Below are positions 1 to 7,497 of a DNA stretch of 24,203 bases, in pieces. Position 1 is the stretch's first letter, and each line of letters opens with the position of its first letter. The stretch lies in IMG/VR virus record IMGVR_UViG_3300009001_000094, positions 1-24,203 of that record; one strand, 5' to 3'. This stretch comes from a virus. Below the pieces are notes generated by a model. It had not been told where the DNA came from and searched no databases. It saw nothing but the letters and a program-made list of their open reading frames with translations. Both the position numbers and the translations under genes were made by a program.

Positions 1-1194
1 AGACCACCGGATCCGGAAAACGCTGAAAACGGAATCTCCGCGGTCGAGGAAATAGAAAACGGCGGCGGTGTAACTGTAGCTGAATCTCCTAAAGTCTATC
101 ATTATCCTAGTGACCTTCATTCGAATGTTGAAGGCGCGGCTAAGTATCCTCATAGTGTAATATTCTATATTAACGCTCGCACAAATACTGCTGTAGGTAA
201 AAAAGCCTCCGCTGCTGCCCAAGCAAACGCTGATTCGGCCCTCGCAGCTGCACAGAGTCAACTGAGTGCAGAAAGAACCGGACAAAACAGAATAAAAGAA
301 GAGCAGTATAACGACATTCTGACAGGTGCCGGCTTTGTAACAACAGCTATAGGCGCAGGCCAGGTGCTAGATTCGGTACTTGAAGGTGACACTAAATCAG
401 CCGGTATAAAATTTGCTGAAAAAGTAGTTCTTGGCGCTGCGGGGGGAATTTTGACTAACGCAGTGGCAAATGTAACAGAACAAGTTAGACTGCTTTCAGC
501 TATTGAGTTGGTTACACAAACACCTCCTGTTGCGGGATATAGTGCCTCATACGATCAAGAGGATGTTGGTGCTATAGGCGCGCTTGCCGGACAAGAAGGT
601 AGTTTAACAACCCTGATGAAGAATGGCGGCAGAGCTGCAGAATACCTAGCTAGGGGTGCAATATCAGCGGCAGCAAGTCTTCCGCAAAGTTTAGGTGTCA
701 ACATGAATGTTGGAGCAGCTATTGAAGCCACATCAAAGAAAGTAACAAATCCATATAGAGAACAGCTTTTTAAAAATATGGAATTTAGACGCCATTCGTT
801 TCAATATCAATTTGCTCCTAAAAATGCAAACGAAATGGAACACATAATGCAAATTATACAACTGTTTAAATACCATATGCACCCAGAAAGAACTAAAGAC
901 AGATTGTTCTTAGCATATCCTGCAGAGTTTCAAATTGAATATAGATTTAATTCTGAGGAACAAATGGCAGCTGCCGCTGATGCTGGTTTTACTCAGTCTA
1001 ATAGAAACACTTGGTTAAGTAAAATAGGTTCCTGTGTGTTAGAAAACATGAAAGTCACATATGGTAATGCTGATTTTGTTACAATCCAAGGAACCGGTGG
1101 TGCTCCAGCATTCATTAATTTGGAATTACAATTTGCTGAAACAGAAATTCTTACTAATGACCGCATCACTCAAGATTATAGGGATAGCTTCTAA
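1..1194 (+). CDS. 48: Baseplate tail-tube cap protein gp48, 5' truncated by window edge
   Basis: The frame is open from base 1 with no in-frame ATG, so the gene begins upstream; 397 residues are visible, against about 364 in T4 gp48, so little may be missing. The first GTG in frame (364) lies too far inside to be the start. Order: a polar N-terminus, an Ala-rich helical stretch (about residues 60-90), a Gly/Ala-rich middle, then a C-terminal half with RRHSFQYQFAPKNANEMEHI (an aromatic strand followed by a long helix) and a beta-rich end with NLELQFAETEIL. This C-terminal pattern matches the gp48 fold as I recall it (T4 ends with a similar FTLEITMREI strand). In T4, gp48 sits on the central baseplate where the tail tube begins to polymerise, with gp54. 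Its stop overlaps the next start (TAATG). gp54 is the main alternative, but the C-terminus fits gp48 better. Confidence 0.78.
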   Translation, partial: RPPDPENAENGISAVEEIENGGGVTVAESPKVYHYPSDLHSNVEGAAKYPHSVIFYINARTNTAVGKKASAAAQANADSALAAAQSQLSAERTGQNRIKEEQYNDILTGAGFVTTAIGAGQVLDSVLEGDTKSAGIKFAEKVVLGAAGGILTNAVANVTEQVRLLSAIELVTQTPPVAGYSASYDQEDVGAIGALAGQEGSLTTLMKNGGRAAEYLARGAISAAASLPQSLGVNMNVGAAIEATSKKVTNPYREQLFKNMEFRRHSFQYQFAPKNANEMEHIMQIIQLFKYHMHPERTKDRLFLAYPAEFQIEYRFNSEEQMAAAADAGFTQSNRNTWLSKIGSCVLENMKVTYGNADFVTIQGTGGAPAFINLELQFAETEILTNDRITQDYRDSF

Positions 1195-1691
1195 TGTATT
1201 TTAAAGCAATTAAAAACATCAATTATCCTTTTTTCGATACTCATAGAAATGTAAAGGATATTTTTAATAGAGTTACTACACGCGGACCAAAGGTAAATAA
1301 AACTACCTTAAATTCTTATATGATAAAAGACGGTGAAACGCCTGATATTTTATCACACAAGCTATATGGTAACACAAGATATCATTGGATATTTTTTCTT
1401 ATCAATGAAATAGTGGATCCTTACGCAGAGTGGCCGATTCCTAATTCAGAACTTTTACCTTTAGTGCGGGAAAAATATAATGATTCAACCGGTACAAAGA
1501 TTCATCATTACAGAGAAACTACTGGAGATCGTTTGGTTGTAGATCTAGATCCATCAAGAACAGACATTGAACCTGTAACTAACTATGAATATGAGTTTGA
1601 GTTAAATGAACAGAAAAGAATGATTTTGATATTGAAACCCATTTACCTTAAAGACTTTGTAAAATCATATAAAACTCTTGTGGGTGCCTAG
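1194..1691 (+). CDS. 53: Baseplate wedge protein gp53
   Basis: This protein of 165 residues is somewhat shorter than T4 gp53 (196). gp53 joins neighbouring baseplate wedges around the hub and has a LysM-like fold. The seen segment from about residue 43 (MIKDGETPDILSHKLYG, then RYHWIFFLINEIVDPYAEWP) has the LysM-like pattern of a helix followed by a Trp/aromatic strand, and is the most conserved part of gp53 in marine T4-like phages. The ATG start overlaps the gp48 stop (TAATG), and the stop overlaps the GTG of the next gene (TAGTG), so all three are probably translationally coupled. In T4, gene 53 also lies directly upstream of gene 5; here one hub gene is placed between them. Confidence 0.85.
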   Translation: MYFKAIKNINYPFFDTHRNVKDIFNRVTTRGPKVNKTTLNSYMIKDGETPDILSHKLYGNTRYHWIFFLINEIVDPYAEWPIPNSELLPLVREKYNDSTGTKIHHYRETTGDRLVVDLDPSRTDIEPVTNYEYEFELNEQKRMILILKPIYLKDFVKSYKTLVGA

Positions 1692-3031
1692 TGGAAGAGG
1701 AATCTCTACAGTATGCGGGAGAAGTAGTAGTAGAAGAAATTTATATAACTTCTGCTGCTAATCCTGATTCTATTGACATATCAAATTTAATGATAGAAAT
1801 AAATTTGTATGAGGACATATTTTCTCCTACATTACATGGGTCTATTTTGCTAGCAGATTCTATCAATCTCATAACAGAATTGCCTATGTTGGGAACTGAG
1901 CTTATTACACTTAAACTAAGAACTCCTACATTAGAAGATCATCCAATCAACACTATAGAAAAGACATTTCAAGTATATTCTATTACAAATAAAACATTAA
2001 ATAATGACAGAGGCCAATATTATTCTTTAAATTTTATTTCAAAAGAAACATATTTAGACAATGCGATTGCTGTATCAAAAACATTTGAGGGGAATACCGT
2101 TGATATAGTTAGACAAATTTTTAAAATGATACAAACTCCTAGAAGAATAGATAGCGAAAGAAAAACTGGAATAGTTATTATGGACACTCCCCATGCAAGT
2201 GAGATAAAATATACCTCTTGTTATTGGTCGCCTATGAAAAATTTAGCTTTTATAGGAACAAGGGCCAAAGGAAATTCTGTTGCAGAAGGAGACTTTATTT
2301 TCTATGAATCAAATAAAGGATTCTATTTTACAAGTTTAGAAGCCCTAATTGCACACCAAAAAACTCAAGGTGTGTTTGATGAATATGTTTATGAGTTGGT
2401 TGCTGATACTATCCCTAGATTTAATCCTCAAAAAACCGGCAACCCGTTACCTTCTGATTGTACTAGAATTGAAGAAATGGTAGTACCAAAACTTTTAGAT
2501 ATACTAGACGGGCAAGATAGTGGATATTATGGAAGTACAATAAGAGGATATGATATGTTCACTAAGAAGATGACAGAAATTGTATTTGATGCTAGAAAAG
2601 AAATGAGTAACTTTTATAAAACCGATGATGGCAATCCTATTCCGGGGGATGTTATCAATGACCCAGGAAAGAATATACAATTTGAGTCATATAATACTGC
2701 TCTTTATAATAACTATGGGTTGTCTTCTGATGAACATTCAAACAAAATTGTTTTTAGAAAGTCCTATTTGAACTCTTTTAATCAATTTAAATTTGAAATA
2801 ACTATACCGGGAAGAACCGATATGGAAGTAGGTAACATAATTAGTATTTTGTATCCTTCCCCTAAAACTAAATTGGGTGATGAGACAGAATTAGATGATG
2901 TGTTTGATCCTTTGCTAACAGGTACATATATTGTATCTGCAATGCACCACGTAATTTCACAAGACAGACACTATATTAAAGCAGAAGTAATTAAAAATGG
3001 TTTAGCTAAAGATTTAGGTAAGAGAAAATGA
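1691..3031 (+). CDS. 27: gp27-like baseplate hub protein
   Basis: This protein has 446 residues; T4 gp27 has 391. The N-terminal region (about residues 25-110) reads as a beta-barrel hub domain: ISNLMIEINLYEDIFSPTLH, then LLADSINLI, PMLGTELITLKL and a later FQVYSITN strand. This arrangement is seen in gp27/VgrG-type hub proteins, where the trimer forms the channel that continues the tail tube and seats the spike. The C-terminal part (PGRTDMEVGNIISILYPSP, then LTGTYIVSAMHHVI) resembles the second barrel. Position supports the call: it lies immediately before gp5, its expected partner, with an ATGA overlap. The start is GTG, overlapping the gp53 stop; the next in-frame ATG (1790s) would remove the first strands. 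The call is family-level, since gp27 is poorly conserved in sequence; a less specific name would be baseplate hub protein. Confidence 0.68.
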   Translation: MEEESLQYAGEVVVEEIYITSAANPDSIDISNLMIEINLYEDIFSPTLHGSILLADSINLITELPMLGTELITLKLRTPTLEDHPINTIEKTFQVYSITNKTLNNDRGQYYSLNFISKETYLDNAIAVSKTFEGNTVDIVRQIFKMIQTPRRIDSERKTGIVIMDTPHASEIKYTSCYWSPMKNLAFIGTRAKGNSVAEGDFIFYESNKGFYFTSLEALIAHQKTQGVFDEYVYELVADTIPRFNPQKTGNPLPSDCTRIEEMVVPKLLDILDGQDSGYYGSTIRGYDMFTKKMTEIVFDARKEMSNFYKTDDGNPIPGDVINDPGKNIQFESYNTALYNNYGLSSDEHSNKIVFRKSYLNSFNQFKFEITIPGRTDMEVGNIISILYPSPKTKLGDETELDDVFDPLLTGTYIVSAMHHVISQDRHYIKAEVIKNGLAKDLGKRK

Positions 3032-4482
3032 TTTCCCCAAAATTAAAATGGTGGATAGGCGTGGTAGAAGATAGAGCCGACCCAGAACAAATAGGAAGAT
3101 ACAGAGTAAGAGTATTAGGTTATCATACGGCCAATAGAGTAACCCTACCAACAGAGGATTTGCCTTGGGCGACCTGTGTTATGCCTGTGAACTCACCTGG
3201 TATTTCGGGTATAGGACAGAATCCTATGTTAGTCGAAGGAAGCACTGTTATTGGTTTCTTCGCTGACGGTGATGACGAACAGCAACCAATCATTGTAGGT
3301 TCTTACATGGGATTTCCTATAGAGCGGGAAGAAAATCCTGAAATAGGTTTCAATGATCCTTTTCACACATATCCATTAAACGGTGAACAAGAAGGCCGTA
3401 ATACACTGAACGAACCTGATACCTCTAGACTTGCTAGAGGAGCAAAGGCAGAAGAACACTATTCACTTTTAAATAAGCGCGGAACAAAAGTTAATGAAAT
3501 ACCAAGAGCTTTAGCATCTTCTGTTCCTTCTGTTAGTGAAGATCTCTCAGGCGCCACATATGAAAGAGAAACCTGGGACGAACCACATCCACGTTTTGGT
3601 TCTACTGATACAGGAACCTATGCTACATCGGGTGAAGCACCCACATTTGAAGATGGCACAACATCTGTTTATCCTTATAATAACGTATGGGAAACAGAAT
3701 CAGGGCACGTTTTTGAGGTGGATGATACTCCTGGTAATGGCAGAATTCATAACTATCACAACTCAGGTACCTTTGAAGAAATACAAGCTGATGGTAAAAA
3801 AGTTACTAAGATTGTAGGTGACGAATACGAAATCACACTAAAAAATAGAAAGGTATATATTGCAGGAAACTGTGATGTTACAATAGCCGGGAACGCTAAG
3901 ATGTATGTTAAAGGTGATATGTACACCGAGGTTGACGGTAATCAGTTTAATACTATACGTGGTAATCGTGTTACTAAGATTGGCGGCAACGACCTAACAG
4001 AAGTATTGTCAGACTCAGCAACGCAAATAAACGGTAACAAAGCTGTTCGTGTTTCTAAAGATGATAGCGAAACTATTACAGGTGCTCAAACACATACTGT
4101 TGGCAAAACAAAGACTACTACAGTAACAGATAAAGTCGTAGAATCACACAATGCTTCAATGACGACCGTGGTTTCAGGGGCATATAATATAGTTTCTGTT
4201 GACAACTTATCATTAGGCACAGGTGCTAATCTTTCAATGGCTGCTGAAGAAGTATTAACAGCAACCGCAGGCGGTGAAAGTTTGATAAAATCAACAGGAT
4301 CAATGACGCTGTCCGCTTCTGTTACAAATATACAGCAGAATACAAATGTTACGGGTACACTAGATGCAAGCACAGATGTGTTGGGTGGCGGCAGTGACGT
4401 TAGCCTTGTAAATCATACTCACGCACAGAATAATGGTAATGACACAGGCGGCGGCGTAGATACTGATGCACCATCATCATAG
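3028..4482 (+). CDS. 5: gp5-like baseplate spike protein without lysozyme domain
   Basis: This protein of 484 residues is the central spike that punctures the envelope. Residues 1-100 form the gp5 OB-fold: WWIGVVEDRADPEQIGRYRV, DLPWATCVMP and GSTVIGFFADGDDEQQPIIV. Residues 105-225 are a polar linker where T4 gp5 would carry its T4-lysozyme-like domain; no catalytic Glu/Asp/Thr context of that kind is seen. Residues 277-366 are octapeptide repeats with a hydrophobic residue at position 2 and Gly at position 4 (YIAGNCDV, TIAGNAKM, YVKGDMYT, EVDGNQFN, TIRGNRVT, KIGGNDLT), the T4 gp5 beta-helix signature. The C-terminus carries H463-T-H465, as in metal-binding spike tips. It overlaps the upstream hub gene by four bases. 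Lack of lysozyme is common in marine T4-like phages, so peptidoglycan cleavage must come from elsewhere. Confidence 0.85.
   Translation: MISPKLKWWIGVVEDRADPEQIGRYRVRVLGYHTANRVTLPTEDLPWATCVMPVNSPGISGIGQNPMLVEGSTVIGFFADGDDEQQPIIVGSYMGFPIEREENPEIGFNDPFHTYPLNGEQEGRNTLNEPDTSRLARGAKAEEHYSLLNKRGTKVNEIPRALASSVPSVSEDLSGATYERETWDEPHPRFGSTDTGTYATSGEAPTFEDGTTSVYPYNNVWETESGHVFEVDDTPGNGRIHNYHNSGTFEEIQADGKKVTKIVGDEYEITLKNRKVYIAGNCDVTIAGNAKMYVKGDMYTEVDGNQFNTIRGNRVTKIGGNDLTEVLSDSATQINGNKAVRVSKDDSETITGAQTHTVGKTKTTTVTDKVVESHNASMTTVVSGAYNIVSVDNLSLGTGANLSMAAEEVLTATAGGESLIKSTGSMTLSASVTNIQQNTNVTGTLDASTDVLGGGSDVSLVNHTHAQNNGNDTGGGVDTDAPSS
3856..4125 (+). repeat. Octapeptide beta-helix repeats of the gp5-like spike
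   Basis: About eleven tandem 24-base units encode eight-residue repeats (residues 277-366) with the pattern x-(V/I)-x-G-x-x-x-x. The first six keep the Gly; the seventh, ninth and last ones degrade it. In T4 gp5 such octads wind three chains into a rigid triangular prism. The repeat is protein-level; DNA identity between units is low. Confidence 0.8.
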
Positions 4483-4492
4483 GAGAATTTAA

Positions 4493-5089
4493 ATGAGTTG
4501 CGGGCCAGCAGCAGGACTTAAAAAATTAGCAGACAAAGTAGACGGTCTTAACAATGAAATAGATAGTCTAGTCAGCAGCATTCAAAGTGGCGCTATAGGC
4601 GGAATTAAATCTGTTGTTGATGACGCTACTTCTCAAGTAAAAGATGCTGTAAAAGGCATGATACCTGAAATTGATTTGCCAAAGGTACCTGACAGTTTAC
4701 AAAATGATGTTACTAAAATAGCAAAAACATTGATAACAGGAAAACTTGCTGCAGATCAAATACAAAACGAACTTAATAATTTAAAAGGCAAGTGGGGTAA
4801 CGTAGATTTTGGCGATATAGATTTAAATAATTTGCCTAACTTATTGCGTAATGGCGCTCTAGATATAGAAAATATATGTAAACTTATTCCGAATTTTGAA
4901 AAGGAAGGTGCTGATGTTATTGTAAAAGGATTGCCTATTACATTTCCTGAGATTGATGCAGTAAATATAATACGTGGCGGAACTATACCTGAAGTACCAA
5001 AACCAAAAGTGACCATAGATGTTGCTCGGGCAAAACGTGAAGCAGGAGAAAAATTCATAAATGTTGTAAAACCTAGGTTCGGTGGTTAA
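4493..5089 (+). CDS. Uncharacterised protein between gp5 and gp25 (probable baseplate-associated)
   Basis: I do not recognise the family. The protein has 198 residues with no membrane segment or signal peptide. The first ~110 residues look mostly helical and amphipathic (LKKLADKVDGLNNEIDSLVS; later KIAKTLITGKLAADQIQNEL), compatible with a coiled coil. The rest is richer in Pro, Ile and Val (GLPITFPEIDAVNIIRGGTI) and ends in a basic segment. A strong ribosome binding site (AGGAGAA, centred about 10 bases upstream of the ATG) sets the start. It lies 10 bases after the spike gene and 20 before gp25, so a structural, chaperone or hub-assembly role is likely by position only. It is not a PAAR tip protein (T4 gp5.4): those are about 100 residues, beta-rich and His/Gly-rich. 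Confidence 0.82.
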   Translation: MSCGPAAGLKKLADKVDGLNNEIDSLVSSIQSGAIGGIKSVVDDATSQVKDAVKGMIPEIDLPKVPDSLQNDVTKIAKTLITGKLAADQIQNELNNLKGKWGNVDFGDIDLNNLPNLLRNGALDIENICKLIPNFEKEGADVIVKGLPITFPEIDAVNIIRGGTIPEVPKPKVTIDVARAKREAGEKFINVVKPRFGG

Positions 5090-5096
5090 TAAAGGA

Positions 5097-5104
5097 TATA
5101 AATA
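5097..5104 (+). promoter_or_regulatory. T4-type late promoter sequence upstream of gp25
   Basis: An exact TATAAATA lies in the 20-base gap before gp25, directly after AAAGGA (5091-5096) and five bases before the ATG. It matches the T4 late promoter core recognised by the gp55 sigma factor. If used, transcription would start at or just after the ATG, giving an almost leaderless message. The AAAGGA would be a ribosome site 13 bases from the ATG, rather far. One or the other may be active; this is the only copy lying between genes. Confidence 0.4.
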
Positions 5105-5109
5105 CACAT

Positions 5110-5526
5110 ATGGCCATAGAGAATACTATACAACCAGTAAATAAAGTAGCCAAGATATGGAAAGATCTTGACTTAAATTTTGCCCCCAATCAAAAAAGTG
5201 GTGTTGCTAAAAAGACTGACGAAAATGCTGTTAAACAGTCAATGCGAATATTAATACTCACTAACTTTTATGAGCGGCCTTTTTATCCGACTAAAGGCGG
5301 TAATGTAAGGGGAATGTTGTTTGAAAACATGACTCCTTTGGTGGCAAGTGCTATGCAAAAGGGAATGGAAAACTTAATTACGTCATATGAGCCCAGAGTA
5401 GAATTAGAATCAGTAGAAGTTATTCCTAATTACGATCAAAATTCATATGAAGTTACCATTAGGTATAGCATACTAAATGTAAACAAACCGGACAGTTTGT
5501 CACTAGAATTAAAAAGGTTAAGATAA
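5110..5526 (+). CDS. 25: Baseplate wedge protein and sheath initiator gp25
   Basis: This protein has 138 residues; T4 gp25 has 132. It belongs to the widely conserved gp25 family present in phage tails, type VI secretion (TssE) and related contractile systems, where it sits in the inner baseplate with gp6 and gp53 and nucleates sheath assembly. Seen motifs: AVKQSMRILILTNFYERPFY with the following GGNVRGMLFENMTP, then the family's key E94-P95-R96 motif in SYEPRVELESVEV, and a final beta strand with a Tyr/Ile-rich core. The ATG at 5110 follows a 20-base gap holding AAAGGA and TATAAATA. It is followed after three bases by gp6, its structural partner. This is one of the safest identifications in the window. 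Confidence 0.95.
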   Translation: MAIENTIQPVNKVAKIWKDLDLNFAPNQKSGVAKKTDENAVKQSMRILILTNFYERPFYPTKGGNVRGMLFENMTPLVASAMQKGMENLITSYEPRVELESVEVIPNYDQNSYEVTIRYSILNVNKPDSLSLELKRLR

Positions 5527-5529
5527 AAG

Positions 5530-7497
5530 ATGTCACAGTTAAATGTAACAGAATTAGATTTTGACGGTATAAAACAAAACCTTAAAGAGTATTTTCAAAC
5601 TCAGTCTGACTTTACAGATTATGATTTTGAAGGATCTGCTTTATCTGTTTTGTTAGATGCGCTTGCATATAATACACACTATAATGCTATACTTGCCCAC
5701 ATGATGGCAAACGAATCTTTTATTGATACTGCTATTAAAAGAAGCTCTGTGGTTTCTCTGGCTAAAAGTTTGGGTTATACTCCTAGATCTAGAAGGTCTG
5801 CAAATGCAACAATTAAGTTATCTATAACTCCTGACCCAAATTATTTGTCATCAAACACATCACTTACGCTGCCTAGGGACCAAGCATTTGTTGCCAACAT
5901 TGATGGTACATCTTATAACTTTTATCCTAGTGACGCTGTAAACGCCGGTGCAGAAACAGTAGATATTAACGGTGTTCCTACTACTCAATTTATTTTTCCA
6001 AATGTAGAAATAACAGAAGGAAAAAGAGTTACCAATAGTTTTATTATTTCAGCCAACAAAGAACTGAATCCTATTGTATTACCAAATGATAATATTGACA
6101 CCACAACTCTCAGAGTAAGGGTTAAAGAAGCCACACACACAAATACTTTTACATCATATACACTATCCAATAGTTTATTGTCTCTTTCAAGCACTTCTAA
6201 AATATATTACCTAGAAGAAAATACTGATGGCAAATATCAAATATATTTTGGAGACAACGTAATAGGAACAAAATTGTCAGCAGGCAATGTTGTTATTGTA
6301 GACTATCTAGTGTCACAGGGTGTTGAGGGAAACAACGCAAAAACATTTAGTTTAACTACTAAATTAACAGGGCAGAATGAAATTGTTACAGGACTTACTG
6401 TTTACAACGGTGTAGATGCTGATGGTAATGCTATTGAGACCGGAGGCAGATCATCCGGCGGACAAAACAAAGAATCAATAGATAGTATCAGATTAAACGC
6501 TCCGAGAAATTATAGTACGCAACAGAGAGCAGTAACTTCTACAGATTATAAAAATTTAATATTAGCAAGTAATTCTAATATACAATCAGTTTCCGTTTGG
6601 GGAGGTGAAACAAACAATCCTCCTGAATATGGCAAAATTTTTATATCTTTAGATCCTATAGAGGGACAAACAATATCACAACAGGATAAAGACAACATTG
6701 TTAATAATATATTGATTCCTAAAGGATCAATTTCAATGATACCTGTTTTTGTAGATCCAGAATACACTTACATTGGTTTGAATGTTGGTGTTGTGTATAA
6801 TCCTAACTTGACTTCTTCTTCTAGCACTGAAATAAAAGGAGCAGTATCTACAGCTATAAATGAACATTTTTCAGATGAACTTAGAGCATTAAATAAGAAT
6901 TTTTATTATTCAAAGATTCACAATGCAATAAAAGAAGTTTCTGATTCAATAGTATCAGTATCTGTTACACCTTATCTACAAAAAAGACTAGCAGTAACTA
7001 AATTTAATTCAGATGTAAATTACAGCTTTAGTTTCAATAGTAGAATACAACCTAGAGAAATTCATTCTACTTGGTTTAATGCTGTTTTGGGTTCGGGTAT
7101 TATAAAAGTTAAATTACAAGATGTTCCTGATGCGGGTGTTGTTCCACCGGAATATAATGGATTTGGTAAAGTTTATCTTGTTGATAGTAGTAATAGACAA
7201 AGAGCAGAAATAGGAACATTAGATTATTCCACTGGTAAAGTAACAATACCTGCAATTAAAGTAAACAGTTTGTATTCAAATGAAACTGTAATTAGGGTTT
7301 CTACTAGACCACATGATGACTCTAAAGATATTTCTACTAGCGTTTTGACTAGAGTTGCTCCTGTATCTACTAGTGCAGTTTTCCCGGCTCCTTCAAAAAA
7401 TACAGTTTTGGATAAGAACGATACTGCTAGTAATGCTGCAACCGGAGCCAGAGAAGGTATTAAAATTACTGTAACTGTAGATAACCAGGGAATCTAA
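5530..7497 (+). CDS. 6: Baseplate wedge protein gp6 (baseplate J-like)
   Basis: This protein of 655 residues is almost the same length as T4 gp6 (660). gp6 forms the continuous dodecameric inner ring that holds the wedges together and belongs to the baseplate J-like family. The N-terminus has the typical helices TELDFDGIKQNLKEYFQTQ followed by DYDFEGSALSVLLDALAYNT and the aromatic/Asn segment where the ring-dimer helices start. The centre holds EENTDGKYQIYFGDNVIGTK, the baseplate J signature, followed by RAVTSTDYKNLILASNSNIQ and SVWGGETNNPPEYGKIFISL, the C-terminal core conserved in J proteins. It starts three bases after gp25, and the stop overlaps the next ATG (TAATG). Nothing is missing. 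Confidence 0.95.
   Translation: MSQLNVTELDFDGIKQNLKEYFQTQSDFTDYDFEGSALSVLLDALAYNTHYNAILAHMMANESFIDTAIKRSSVVSLAKSLGYTPRSRRSANATIKLSITPDPNYLSSNTSLTLPRDQAFVANIDGTSYNFYPSDAVNAGAETVDINGVPTTQFIFPNVEITEGKRVTNSFIISANKELNPIVLPNDNIDTTTLRVRVKEATHTNTFTSYTLSNSLLSLSSTSKIYYLEENTDGKYQIYFGDNVIGTKLSAGNVVIVDYLVSQGVEGNNAKTFSLTTKLTGQNEIVTGLTVYNGVDADGNAIETGGRSSGGQNKESIDSIRLNAPRNYSTQQRAVTSTDYKNLILASNSNIQSVSVWGGETNNPPEYGKIFISLDPIEGQTISQQDKDNIVNNILIPKGSISMIPVFVDPEYTYIGLNVGVVYNPNLTSSSSTEIKGAVSTAINEHFSDELRALNKNFYYSKIHNAIKEVSDSIVSVSVTPYLQKRLAVTKFNSDVNYSFSFNSRIQPREIHSTWFNAVLGSGIIKVKLQDVPDAGVVPPEYNGFGKVYLVDSSNRQRAEIGTLDYSTGKVTIPAIKVNSLYSNETVIRVSTRPHDDSKDISTSVLTRVAPVSTSAVFPAPSKNTVLDKNDTASNAATGAREGIKITVTVDNQGI

Noticed and set aside
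3340-3700. T4-lysozyme-like domain in the spike protein
   Set aside because: The region is short and polar and shows none of the lysozyme domain's conserved order of Glu, Asp and Thr residues.
3536-3817. 93-residue open frame on the + strand inside the spike gene
   Set aside because: Shadow of the gp5-like frame with no ribosome site; the spike frame is continuous and conserved.
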